From the IMG/VR virus record IMGVR_UViG_3300034198_005031, positions 1-35,448 of that record: 35,448 nt of DNA. The stretch is one strand, 5' to 3'. The stretch comes from a virus. Under the pieces are notes generated by a model. It was not told where the DNA came from and did no database searches. It was given only the letters and a program-made list of their open reading frames with translations. Below, in pieces: positions 1 to 6,942 of the stretch; positions within the stretch are counted from its first letter, which is position 1; each line of letters opens with the position of its first letter. A program made the position numbers and the translations under genes.

Positions 1-1
1 A

Positions 2-562
2 ACTATTGCGCGACCAGAGGGAGAAGATCTGTCATGGTGGCAAAGCGATGGACTCAAGCAGGTAGAGGCGTATCAGAAATGGTATGAATCTTCTGGCTGG
101 CAAATCGCTAAGATGCCCGATGGTCGTCCTGGGATTGAATGGGCTGCTGACGTACACTTCGGTGGCATGCCAGTGCGCTTTATTGTAGATGCCATCTACC
201 AAGTAGGGGAAGACTTGGTTATTGTTGACTACAAGACAGGTTCCAGGACACCACTCGGTGCAATCCAGGCAGGTCTATACGCTAGTGGAATTGAACGTGC
301 CACTGGTATCCGCCCCAAGTGGGGAGCTTTCTTCATGACCCGCACCGGGGTACTAGATGACCTGATAGATCTATCCCATCTTACGATGGACTACTTTGAT
401 TATGTATTCGGTGCCATGAACCACTCAGTCCTTAACGGTTACTTTCCCCCATCGGTGGGAGATTCGTGTAGGATGTGTTCATTCACGGCACAGTGTCCAG
501 CTATGGGATCCACAGATTTTCCACTGCAAATCAAACCGATAGATAAGGAGAAGACAAAGTGA
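2..562 (+). CDS. PD-(D/E)XK nuclease, RecB/Cas4-like (5'-truncated)
   Basis: The reading frame is open from base 2, so the true start lies outside the window; the first internal ATG is at 113. The visible protein has the core of a RecB/Cas4-type exonuclease: an Asp in a VDAIY strand, then the VDYKTG motif that supplies the metal ligand and catalytic Lys, then a helix with QAGLYA. Near the C-terminus a Cys cluster (SCRMCSFTAQC) resembles the C-terminal Cys set that holds a 4Fe-4S cluster in Cas4/AddB-like enzymes. Family knowledge suggests it processes DNA ends in replication or recombination. It is followed by a GTGA overlap with the next gene. No helicase domain is visible in the part present. 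Confidence 0.85.
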   Translation, partial: TIARPEGEDLSWWQSDGLKQVEAYQKWYESSGWQIAKMPDGRPGIEWAADVHFGGMPVRFIVDAIYQVGEDLVIVDYKTGSRTPLGAIQAGLYASGIERATGIRPKWGAFFMTRTGVLDDLIDLSHLTMDYFDYVFGAMNHSVLNGYFPPSVGDSCRMCSFTAQCPAMGSTDFPLQIKPIDKEKTK

Positions 563-1011
563 CCGAGGCAAACTACTCATTCACTACCAAGATCAATGGC
601 GATCTGTTTACCGTTCGCGGTAACACCATTGATGAGTTCGTCAACAACCTTGTTGATGCACACGCAGCACATGGTGCTGTGCGTTCATTGCAAGGAATGC
701 AATCATCACCAGTAATTACCACACCCAACACACACGAAGAAGCTGCATATGTTATTGCTGCTGCTGGCATGAACCCTCAAGTTATCCAAACATCTACGCC
801 ATCTATTGAGGTGTTGCAAGATAGGTATGGGAACGAGTGGACTTATGGGCATCCGGATGCACCAGATCTTCCAGACGGGCGTGGTAAGTATGCAAAGAAG
901 AAGGGCGTATCCAAGGCGGGTAAGTCGTATACTGGTTGGTTCGATCCAGCCAAAGGACCAAAGCCCTTTAAGCCTGGTGCCGTAGAAGCGGAAACGATCT
1001 GGGTTAAGTAA
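559..1011 (+). CDS. Hypothetical phage protein, 150 aa
   Basis: The GTG start overlaps the stop of the preceding nuclease gene (GTGA), with AAGGAG about 8 bases upstream, so the two are probably translationally coupled. The N-terminal part (residues 1-45) reads as a short beta/alpha domain. The last 60 residues are rich in Lys, Gly and Pro with a DRYGNEWTYG segment that looks like a small basic module. I recognise no family. Its position between a RecB-like nuclease and an AAA ATPase suggests a role in DNA replication or recombination, perhaps as an accessory or single-strand DNA-binding factor, but the sequence does not prove this. Confidence 0.8.
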   Translation: MTEANYSFTTKINGDLFTVRGNTIDEFVNNLVDAHAAHGAVRSLQGMQSSPVITTPNTHEEAAYVIAAAGMNPQVIQTSTPSIEVLQDRYGNEWTYGHPDAPDLPDGRGKYAKKKGVSKAGKSYTGWFDPAKGPKPFKPGAVEAETIWVK

Positions 1012-1014
1012 CTC

Positions 1015-1848
1015 ATGCGTTCCCTGCTGCAAGTAGTGGGGGTGGAGTCTCCGACTGGTCATCTCCTGCCGGAGATTCTTCCACAACTTACTGCTCATCA
1101 AATTCAGTTCCGTCAAGCACAACTGCATTTGATTGCTGCTCAACCAGGTGGCGGTAAGACCATGCTTGCATTATGGTACGCAATTGTTTCCAAGACTCCA
1201 GCTTTATATTTCTCTGCCGATTCAGATTCTCGGACGATGGCTCTCCGAGCGGGAGCCATCCTCCTGAATCGTTCGGTTACCGAAGTAGAAAAGATGATGG
1301 ACTCGGAAGCAAGCGTCCTATTAGAGGACGCATTAGCTGATGGTGCTGGTCATATTAGATTTTCATTTGATCCTTCTCCCTCTCTTCAAGATATCGAAGA
1401 AGAGGTAGAAGCTTGGATAGAATTACATGGAGCGCCACCAGTAGCAATCTATGTAGATAACTTAATGAATGTTGCCACCGCCAGTGACAACGAATGGACT
1501 GCGCTGCGTGATTCCATGTCAGCGTTTCACTATATGGCTCGTGAATATGAGTCGGCGTTCATTGTTCTTCACCATGTAAGTGAGAACGAGAAGATGTCGA
1601 AGCCAAACTTTCCAGCGCCACGCAAAGCATTAATGGGAAAAGTGTCAGCCCTACCGGAGTTGGTGCTGAGCGTGGCGTTGGATAGTGGAACCAGTAATTA
1701 TCGTGTAGCAGTGGTAAAGAATCGCCATGGTAAGGCTGATCCCACCGCCGAAGATTTTGTTGTCCTGTCTGTAGAGCCCAGCCATATGACTTTGTATAAT
1801 AATTCTGCCGATCTTAATCGCGCTAGGACTATGCGCCAATGGCAATGA
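1015..1848 (+). CDS. RecA/DnaB-fold AAA ATPase (RepA-like helicase candidate)
   Basis: 277 aa. A Walker A motif (AQPGGGKT) lies at residues 42-49 and a Walker B strand (VAIYVD) at 143-148. A later strand, FIVLHHVSE, at 182-190 matches the sensor/motif 3 strand of the RecA-KaiC-DnaB fold. The protein is short and has no DnaB N-terminal domain, so it resembles the hexameric RepA-like ATPases of phages and plasmids more than a full DnaB. It probably loads or acts as the replicative helicase, or acts in recombination. It starts 3 nt after the upstream stop and its own stop overlaps the next gene. The primase domains at 3323 and 4179 are likely partners. Confidence 0.85.
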   Translation: MRSLLQVVGVESPTGHLLPEILPQLTAHQIQFRQAQLHLIAAQPGGGKTMLALWYAIVSKTPALYFSADSDSRTMALRAGAILLNRSVTEVEKMMDSEASVLLEDALADGAGHIRFSFDPSPSLQDIEEEVEAWIELHGAPPVAIYVDNLMNVATASDNEWTALRDSMSAFHYMAREYESAFIVLHHVSENEKMSKPNFPAPRKALMGKVSALPELVLSVALDSGTSNYRVAVVKNRHGKADPTAEDFVVLSVEPSHMTLYNNSADLNRARTMRQWQ

Positions 1849-2366
1849 TACCTATTGATCTTACTGAAGATGACATCATGGATGTACTTCGATTTGTGCA
1901 TCGCGTACGTTCTAAGAAAAAAGAACATGACGTTGTCGATAAGAAGTTTGACAAGAATAATTCATCATACTCGGTCAATCTTATGGGAAGGCTGGGTGAG
2001 GCAACGGTTGCTAAGTATCTTAATGTTCCTACTGATAATTCTATTACTGCAGGTGGGGATGTGGGTCATGATCTATCTTTCAATGGGCTTAGGATTGCGG
2101 TAAAAACATCCACACTTCACTGTCTTATCTTCAATAAAGAAGATGACTTCTCTGCAGATGTAGCTATCTTGGTAAATTTTGTGGGAGATAAAGTTCTACC
2201 TCACGTTGATAGTTGGTACTACATTATGGGCTGGGTTGATCGCCAAACTTTTATTGACAACCACTACAAGCGTGACTACGGTTACGGTATCCGACTAGTA
2301 ATGGATGCTGATCGGCTTTATCCAATGGAGGATTTGTTCAACTATGAAATACCCAGACTTCAGTGA
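1839..2366 (+). CDS. PD-(D/E)XK-like nuclease candidate, 175 aa
   Basis: The central part has MGRLGEATVAKYL, then GGDVGHDLSFNGLRIAVKTS. An early Glu, a following Asp and a VKTS strand give the E...D...xxK pattern of restriction-endonuclease-like folds. In phages such proteins are often uncharacterised nucleases of the replication block. The ATG at 1839 lies inside the preceding gene; a second ATG at 1845 would give an ATGA overlap, the usual junction in this genome, and may be the true start. The fold assignment rests on motif reading only. Its neighbours (ATPase, WhiB, resolvase) support a DNA-related role. Confidence 0.75.
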   Translation: MAMIPIDLTEDDIMDVLRFVHRVRSKKKEHDVVDKKFDKNNSSYSVNLMGRLGEATVAKYLNVPTDNSITAGGDVGHDLSFNGLRIAVKTSTLHCLIFNKEDDFSADVAILVNFVGDKVLPHVDSWYYIMGWVDRQTFIDNHYKRDYGYGIRLVMDADRLYPMEDLFNYEIPRLQ

Positions 2367-2607
2367 AGCAGCTTGTACTGGGATTGGTGTAGAACTTTTT
2401 TTTGAAGAAAGCAAAACTCCTACTATAGAAGAAAAAATGGTGATGCGATTATGTCGATCATGTCCAGTGCAAAAGGATTGTTTAGAATGGGGACTACGCC
2501 ACGAGTCTTATGGAATTTGGGGCGGGTTAACAAGAGCGGAGCTACGCAGGATGCGTGCTGCTCGCAACATTCTTCTTGTTCCAATAATGGCAAGTGATTA
2601 TTTATGA
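2344..2607 (+). CDS. WhiB-family transcriptional regulator
   Basis: 87 aa. Four Cys ligands for a 4Fe-4S cluster are visible: C11, C37, C40 and C46 (the CRSCPVQKDC pattern), followed by the G-[IV]-W-G-G turn at residues 57-61 and a basic TRAELRRMR tail that binds DNA in this family. WhiB proteins are largely confined to Actinobacteria and their phages; they bind the primary sigma factor region 4 and change promoter choice. The ATG at 2344 lies inside the upstream gene (23-nt overlap). A longer frame starting at 2305 only adds residues that do not fit the family. It probably redirects host transcription or affects superinfection, as phage WhiB proteins are known to do. Confidence 0.92.
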   Translation: MKYPDFSEAACTGIGVELFFEESKTPTIEEKMVMRLCRSCPVQKDCLEWGLRHESYGIWGGLTRAELRRMRAARNILLVPIMASDYL

Positions 2608-2957
2608 CGAATCCCAACAAAGAAAAGGGTTCACAATATGAACGCGATGTCGTCAAGTGGCTACGTTCGTATGGTTTCCCGTGTGCTGAAAGGGCTTATG
2701 GCGCTGGTCGGCATGATGATGTTGGGGATATTGATGGCATTGACGGTGTTGTCATTGAATGCAAAAATGAGAAACGAATAAATATTCCTGGGTATTTGCA
2801 AGAGCTTGAAGATGAAATGATTCATGCTGATGCAGAAACTGGAGTAGTATTAGTAAAGAAGCGTGGCACCACAAATGTCTCAGAGTCTTATGCGATTATG
2901 CCAGCATGGCTCTGGGCAGATCTGCTAAAACAGGCAGGTTACAATGGACATAGGTAA
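2604..2957 (+). CDS. Holliday-junction-resolvase-like PD-(D/E)XK nuclease
   Basis: 117 aa, the usual size of Hjc/Hje-type resolvases. The N-terminal KGSQYERDVVKWL carries the conserved Glu (E13). The motif GDIDG...VVIECKN supplies D42, E52 and K54, the catalytic PD-(D/E)XK triad, with a loop before it (AYGAGRHDD) as in resolvases. The ATG at 2604 overlaps the WhiB stop (ATGA). It is expected to cleave branched DNA during replication, recombination or before packaging. A VRR-NUC-like or other structure-specific nuclease is the main alternative. Confidence 0.85.
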   Translation: MTNPNKEKGSQYERDVVKWLRSYGFPCAERAYGAGRHDDVGDIDGIDGVVIECKNEKRINIPGYLQELEDEMIHADAETGVVLVKKRGTTNVSESYAIMPAWLWADLLKQAGYNGHR

Positions 2958-2977
2958 CCAAGTGAAAGTTGGTTACC
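2953..2977 (+). repeat. Perfect 9-bp inverted repeat with 7-nt loop
   Basis: The arms at 2953-2961 and 2969-2977 are exact reverse complements (GGTAACCAA and TTGGTTACC). They span the stop of the resolvase gene (TAA, 2955-2957) and end 15 bases before the ATG of the next gene. No T-run follows, so it is a poor intrinsic terminator. A regulatory hairpin that exposes or protects the ribosome-binding site at 2982-2987 is possible. Confidence 0.6.
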
Positions 2978-2992
2978 GAAAGAAAGGTAACT

Positions 2993-3319
2993 ATGTTGTT
3001 TCTAATGGACGTACCACCTCCACCCCCACCCATCTATGTCTTTCTCACGAAGGAACAAATGGTGGATCGTGCAATCAGAACTATCAAAGTAAGTCGGTCG
3101 GAAGCTCGATGTTCCAAACAGATTGCGTATAAAGAAAGCCGGTACGATTCGAAGTCGCTGAACAAAAGTTCGGGAGCACGAGGCGCTTGGCAACTCATGT
3201 GGGGTAAACCCAACTGGAGTATCTTCAAGCAAATCCAAGAGGCTAACGATTATGTTGAGCACCGTTATGGATCTTGGTGCCAAGCATACAAGTTCCATCA
3301 AGAAAGGAATTGGTATTAG
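2993..3319 (+). CDS. Small lysozyme/transglycosylase-like protein
   Basis: 108 aa from the ATG at 2993, chosen because GAAAGG precedes it by about 5 bases; a TTG at 2969 would add 8 residues. The core, CSKQIAYKESRYDSKSLNKS followed by SGARGAWQL, matches the SLT/lysozyme-like fold, in which the Glu of KESRYD is the catalytic acid and the S-x-A-x-G-x-x-Q strand lines the cleft. The N-terminus has a Pro run (six) and no clear signal peptide. Such domains cut peptidoglycan, as endolysins or resuscitation-factor-like enzymes. Lying among replication genes rather than next to a holin is unusual, and no second lysis gene is seen nearby. Confidence 0.75.
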   Translation: MLFLMDVPPPPPPIYVFLTKEQMVDRAIRTIKVSRSEARCSKQIAYKESRYDSKSLNKSSGARGAWQLMWGKPNWSIFKQIQEANDYVEHRYGSWCQAYKFHQERNWY

Positions 3320-3322
3320 TTA

Positions 3323-3655
3323 ATGGATCAACCTGAGTTCCTTGCTGCAGTCTTTAATCATTATGGGTTAACGCTTCCGTTGGGTGGAGAGAAATCAATT
3401 CTCTGCCCAGTTCATGATGATTCACATAAGTCTGCTTCAGTGAACTCAGACAAGGGTGTATGGGTATGTTATGCCTGCCAAGGATCTGGGTCTGGTATCC
3501 AGATCGTTATGGCAAAGCAGAATCTTTCATACCCTGACGCTCTTCAATGGGCTGAGAAGAACATTGGAACCATGGTCACCCGCTCTGCCCCAAGTCGGGG
3601 CAGGGTGGGTAGATCAGGGCGTTGGATTCCACCACGATTAAGACAACGATCATGA
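3323..3655 (+). CDS. DnaG-type primase zinc-binding domain protein (CHC2)
   Basis: 110 aa. The zinc ribbon is complete: C28-P-V-H31 and C49-Y-A-C52, with SGSGIQIVM after the last Cys, as in the CHC2 domain of DnaG and T7 gp4. The rest is a basic, low-complexity tail. The catalytic Toprim half is encoded separately at 4179-4823, so the primase is split. The zinc domain normally picks the template trinucleotide for primer start. The ATG at 3323 follows the previous stop by 3 nt and the stop overlaps the next gene by ATGA. Confidence 0.9.
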   Translation: MDQPEFLAAVFNHYGLTLPLGGEKSILCPVHDDSHKSASVNSDKGVWVCYACQGSGSGIQIVMAKQNLSYPDALQWAEKNIGTMVTRSAPSRGRVGRSGRWIPPRLRQRS

Positions 3656-4182
3656 CAACTATCATTGGTGTACAAGCTGACGATCATTGCATTATCGCTG
3701 CCGACTCCCGCGCCACCGATGACGGAGGCAGACCATACAGTCATGTATCCATGTCAAAGATTACCAAGAACGGTAAGTACCTTATTAGCGGAGCCGGGTC
3801 AACACTGCCTTGCGATATCATTCAACACATCTGGCGACCACCATTGCTGGCTGCCAACAAGAAAGACTTATATCATTTCATGATTACCGAGGTGGCTCCC
3901 AGTGTGCGAGCCTGCCTTAAGGAGAACGGGTATACCCCCAAGGAATCAGATGAATCTGATTTCCAATTCCTTATTGCATTGAACGGTAACCTGTTTGAGT
4001 TCGATGACTCTCTCTCGGTATTGTTGCGAGATGATGGGCTGTATGGCATAGGGTCAGGTTCGCCGTATGCTCTTGGTGCCATGCAACAGGGCGCAGTATG
4101 GAAGAAAGCTTTGCAGATTGCTGCTAAGAATGACGTGTATACTGCACCTCCATTCATTATGCAGAGGCAGGATAAGGCATGA
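3652..4182 (+). CDS. HslV/proteasome-beta-like Ntn hydrolase
   Basis: 176 aa from the ATG at 3652 (ATGA overlap with the zinc-finger gene); the frame is open further up, but this start puts TTIIGV right after Met, as in HslV. After Met removal Thr1 would be the nucleophile. An Asp at position 17 (in AADSRAT) matches the conserved Asp17, and a Lys near 33 (K35 in SMSKI) fits the catalytic Lys. The C-terminal part, GIGSGSPYALGA then ALQIAAKNDVYT, matches the closing part of HslV. Length is that of HslV (about 175 aa). No HslU, Mpa/ARC or other unfoldase is present in the window, so it may use a host ATPase or act alone. Its place between two primase parts is notable. Confidence 0.85.
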   Translation: MTTIIGVQADDHCIIAADSRATDDGGRPYSHVSMSKITKNGKYLISGAGSTLPCDIIQHIWRPPLLAANKKDLYHFMITEVAPSVRACLKENGYTPKESDESDFQFLIALNGNLFEFDDSLSVLLRDDGLYGIGSGSPYALGAMQQGAVWKKALQIAAKNDVYTAPPFIMQRQDKA

Positions 4183-4823
4183 GGATCAACCCTAAGCTCA
4201 TGGAACTCTGGACTAAAGCATCCCACCAATACCATGCTAGCTTGGCTGGCTCACCAGCAGAAGAGTACCTGCATAACCGGGGAATCTTAGAAGGTTCCCA
4301 AAGGTTCCGTCTTGGTTACGTTGCCGAGGTAGCGCCCGGTCATGAGGACAGGCTCAGGTACCACCTATCCATCCCGTACATTACCGAAGCTGGGGTGGTG
4401 GGGTTCAAGTTCCGCAGGATAGACGGAGGCGAACCCAGGTACATGATACCCACCGGGCAGAAGCAACATCTCTATAACGTAGATGCCATCATCAACGCTG
4501 TTGGTAGGGTGCTAGTAGTAGAAGGCGAGATCGATGCGATCTCTGCCACCCTGGCTGGGTTCCCCGCCGTTGCGGTAGCCGGGGTCAACGCATGGAAACC
4601 CCACTTTGCCCGATGCTTTGATGGCATAGGTGAGGTGATCATCTGTACGGACAATGATGCTAAGGAAGATGGGTCAAACCCGGGTCAGGATCTAGCACGC
4701 AGATTACAGGATGCAATTCCTCAATCCATACGCGTGTCGCTATCGCCTGGTATGGATATTAATGGTATGATTTGTGATCAAGGAGCTCAAGCATTGGCAA
4801 GCCTAGTCAATGCTATTGATTAG
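4179..4823 (+). CDS. Primase Toprim (catalytic) domain protein
   Basis: 214 aa. The Toprim motif VLVVEGEIDAI (Glu115, Glu117) and the later IICTDND (Asp158, Asp160) form the metal-binding site. The upstream segment YLHNRGI...FRLGYV is the start of the DnaG RNA-polymerase domain. There is no zinc finger and no helicase domain, so it must work with the zinc protein at 3323 and with a separate helicase, perhaps the ATPase at 1015. The ATG at 4179 overlaps the stop of the protease-like gene (ATGA). Confidence 0.92.
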   Translation: MRINPKLMELWTKASHQYHASLAGSPAEEYLHNRGILEGSQRFRLGYVAEVAPGHEDRLRYHLSIPYITEAGVVGFKFRRIDGGEPRYMIPTGQKQHLYNVDAIINAVGRVLVVEGEIDAISATLAGFPAVAVAGVNAWKPHFARCFDGIGEVIICTDNDAKEDGSNPGQDLARRLQDAIPQSIRVSLSPGMDINGMICDQGAQALASLVNAID

Positions 4824-4834
4824 AGAGGTGCTCC

Positions 4835-5137
4835 TTGGCATTACCCGATCTTACTAAATTTATACACGACTCTAATGAAATCTATGAGGAACTAGCAGAC
4901 ATCCTTGTCACTAAGCAGCGTGACTATGGCAAGCTTAATATCTGGAACTCACCTGGTGGTGCCACTAATGGGATCATGGTACGGATGTCTGACAAGATGG
5001 AACGTTTAAAGAATCTTATCTACAATTCCCAGGATCCCAACCATGAATCTATTGAAGATTCATTCATAGACATAGCCAACTATGCGGTCATCGCACTCAT
5101 GTGCGAACGTGGTAAGTGGATGGATGACGATGCCTAA
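4835..5137 (+). CDS. DUF1599-like (nucleotide-modification-associated) protein
   Basis: 100 aa. TTG start at 4835 with an AGAGGTG ribosome-binding site 6 bases upstream. The arrangement E-L-A-D-I-L-V-x-K-x-x-D-Y-G, then RMSDKMERLKNL, then ESIEDSFIDIANYAVIAL, is that of the DUF1599 family, all-alpha and distantly related to MazG-type nucleotide pyrophosphohydrolases. In phages these occur with nucleotide metabolism or base-modification genes. No modification enzyme is visible here, so the substrate is unknown. Family assignment is by memory of the motif pattern. Confidence 0.75.
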   Translation: MALPDLTKFIHDSNEIYEELADILVTKQRDYGKLNIWNSPGGATNGIMVRMSDKMERLKNLIYNSQDPNHESIEDSFIDIANYAVIALMCERGKWMDDDA

Positions 5138-5405
5138 AACCCACGAGCAAAGGCGCAGACAACGCATCCAAGCTTATGGTATTACCGTCGATGAATACAA
5201 TGCTATGTATAAGGCACAAGAGGGTGGCTGTTACATATGCGGGGAGCCCGAGATAGGTAAGTCTTTAAGTATCGATCATGATCATGCGTCTGGTAAAGTT
5301 CGTGGCTTATTGTGCTCCAACCACAATCGCGCATTGGGTTTGCTGCAAGACGACCCCGATCTATTACTTAAGGCTCACGAATACTTGGTCAAAGATCATG
5401 GTTGA
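5130..5405 (+). CDS. HNH endonuclease, endonuclease VII family
   Basis: 91 aa from the ATG at 5130 (5124 is also possible), overlapping the previous stop by 8 nt. The zinc knuckle CYICGEPE and the later CSNHN supply four Cys/His positions, and SIDHDHASGKVRGLLC is the hallmark of the recombination endonuclease VII (His-Me finger) family, with DHDH as catalytic core. Such enzymes cut branched DNA and may also be homing-type nicking enzymes. No inteins or introns are seen around it. With the resolvase at 2604, the phage would have two different junction-cutting enzymes. Confidence 0.9.
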   Translation: MPKTHEQRRRQRIQAYGITVDEYNAMYKAQEGGCYICGEPEIGKSLSIDHDHASGKVRGLLCSNHNRALGLLQDDPDLLLKAHEYLVKDHG

Positions 5406-6036
5406 TATCCCCAAAGATCACCCCGTTTGGGAAGAGATCAATGAGATCACCAGCTTTATTGCTTACGGATTATCGAAACGATACCATCGTTTCGTTGAAC
5501 TTCAAGATGTAAAGCAGGCAATGAATGAGTATGCATGGAAGAGACGCGACAAGGTAGAGGAGTATCTACTTCGTGAAGACCCCGATGAGAAACGTATGGG
5601 ATATAAAGCATTCTCTACATTCATTCGCCGAGCGGGTGAAAGGTATGCCCGAAAAGAAAAAGCTCGCACTCTTGGCTACGAGTTGGGTGATGAGTATTTT
5701 TATAGACTGGAATTGGTGGAAGGATTAATCAGAGTCCTCTGTTCCGGAGAGGCTTATCTATCCAACCAAGTGTTTGATCCCGACGTGCATGGCATAAAGG
5801 TAAAGAAGCTAGCCAATGAGGGCAACAATCTTGCAGCCATGCTGGCTGATGTTGATAAAGCTTTCAAGAAATTAGATGCAAGAATGCAAGGCATTCTTAA
5901 TAGCAGGTTCGCAATGGACTTGCCATTGACCGAGATAGCTGCAGCTTGGGACATCTCACCTCAACGAGTAGAACAACTCGTTGCTAAAGGAACACGAACA
6001 ATAGTGGAGGATCTTGGTGGCTACTCACCGTACTAA
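5398..6036 (+). CDS. Sigma-70-like protein (region 4 HTH)
   Basis: 212 aa from the ATG at 5398, which overlaps the HNH gene by 8 nt; the open frame extends further up, but that part is an out-of-frame shadow of the HNH gene. The last 50 residues (LDARMQGILNSRFAMDLPLTEIAAAWDISPQRVEQLV) form a sigma region 4-type helix-turn-helix of the kind that reads -35 boxes. The N-terminal part is helical and charged, and could be a diverged region 2, but I cannot identify its -10-binding motifs. It may direct RNA polymerase to late promoters. A non-sigma HTH regulator is the alternative. Confidence 0.75.
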   Translation: MVDIPKDHPVWEEINEITSFIAYGLSKRYHRFVELQDVKQAMNEYAWKRRDKVEEYLLREDPDEKRMGYKAFSTFIRRAGERYARKEKARTLGYELGDEYFYRLELVEGLIRVLCSGEAYLSNQVFDPDVHGIKVKKLANEGNNLAAMLADVDKAFKKLDARMQGILNSRFAMDLPLTEIAAAWDISPQRVEQLVAKGTRTIVEDLGGYSPY

Positions 6037-6763
6037 ACCAAAGAGCAAAGGCAGTATCATCCTTGGATGGTGCGACAATGGATTAGTGGATGGCAAGTTC
6101 ACCGAAGGCATTGTCTATTCCATCCTCACCTCTGGTGTACCCATCGCCAGTGCTGCACGCGTACAAGGAAACCAGATAGGTCGACAACGCCAAGTCCTTT
6201 TCGACATGTGGCACAAGAGATCAGACTTCGAATGGATACTATGGGTTGACTCAGACATTGTGATTACCAATGAGGTGCTGCGACTAGTATGGGATAGCGC
6301 TGACCCAGTAACACGACCTGTTGTTAGCGGAACTTACTTCATCTCCAAAGAAAACGAACAGTCACTTATGGAACCATACCCAGCCCTGTTCATGGCACAC
6401 CCGGATGACCCGTACATGATGGCATACGTCCACCCCTTAACACCCAACGAGCTGCTACCAGTGGACTACGCTGGCTTCGGGTTCCTATTGATGCACCGTT
6501 CAGTAGCAGACAAGATGCGTGAGCATCATGGTGAACGTCCATTCTTTATGGAAACAGATGGCGAAAGCTCAGACTCAAACAATAAGTTTGTATCGGAAGA
6601 CATTCGATTCTTCAAACTCATGAAGGATGCTGGCATCCAACTCTATGCACACACTGGTGCAGTGGTTAAACATATGAAACGCTTTGCGTTTGATGCAGAG
6701 TTCTATAAATTGTATTGGATTACGCAAGCCAACTCGGAACAAAAAAAAGAGGCTGAGTCATAA
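6017..6763 (+). CDS. Glycosyltransferase, GT-A fold (GT2-like)
   Basis: The GTG at 6017 is preferred because GGAGG stands 6 bases upstream; a TTG at 6014 adds one residue. The protein begins with a beta strand (SIILGWCDNG) and has the metal-binding DxD motif in WVDSDIVI (Asp78, Asp80). Downstream there is an aromatic/acidic acceptor region and FVSEDIRFFKLMKDAGI, as in family 2-like transferases. No membrane segment is visible. The target could be modified DNA bases, phage protein or host surface sugar; the sequence does not decide. The last codons and the stop lie inside a terminator hairpin. It starts inside the end of the sigma-like gene. Confidence 0.88.
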   Translation: MATHRTKPKSKGSIILGWCDNGLVDGKFTEGIVYSILTSGVPIASAARVQGNQIGRQRQVLFDMWHKRSDFEWILWVDSDIVITNEVLRLVWDSADPVTRPVVSGTYFISKENEQSLMEPYPALFMAHPDDPYMMAYVHPLTPNELLPVDYAGFGFLLMHRSVADKMREHHGERPFFMETDGESSDSNNKFVSEDIRFFKLMKDAGIQLYAHTGAVVKHMKRFAFDAEFYKLYWITQANSEQKKEAES

Positions 6764-6786
6764 GACTCAGCCTCTCTCTTTGTTTA
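6748..6786. terminator. Bidirectional intrinsic terminator between convergent operons
   Basis: A perfect 12-bp stem (6748-6759 with 6764-6775) closes a 4-nt loop that contains the TAA of the rightward glycosyltransferase gene. Eight A's precede the stem (6741-6748), which read as a U-run on the leftward transcript, so it is a strong terminator for the leftward operon. On the rightward strand it is followed by CTCTTTGTTT, a weaker tail. Confidence 0.88.
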
Positions 6787-6942
6787 CCATTTGCTCGTGT
6801 ATTTACCTAACGCTTCTTGCATTCTTCGGTAACGCTGAATAGTTTCTCGCTCGCCTTCGTCTCTGCCATAATGCCTACCTACCCAATAGCCAGTGGCACC
6901 AGCAAAAATTTGCATGAGCAAAGTGAATCCGTTGTAGAACAT
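6784..6942 (-). CDS. Small hypothetical protein, 52 aa, hydrophobic N-terminus
   Basis: The leftward ATG at 6942 overlaps the TAA of the upstream gene (TAATG), with a GGGAGAGAA ribosome-binding site. Residues 6-22 (FTLLMQIFAGATGYWVG) are mostly non-polar and could be one membrane segment, followed by a charged tail with many Arg, Glu and Lys. It is the last gene of the leftward operon and ends next to the terminator. No family recognised; a small membrane-anchored protein is a guess. Confidence 0.7.
   Translation of the reverse strand: MFYNGFTLLMQIFAGATGYWVGRHYGRDEGERETIQRYRRMQEALGKYTSKW

Noticed and set aside
706-1143. Minus-strand open frame of 145 codons
   Set aside because: Opposite to two rightward genes with better start signals and a recognised ATPase domain.
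3141-3170. tRNA-like T-loop sequence
   Set aside because: GATTCGAAGTC resembles a T-arm but no cloverleaf can be drawn, and it is inside a coding region. No tRNA gene was found in the window.
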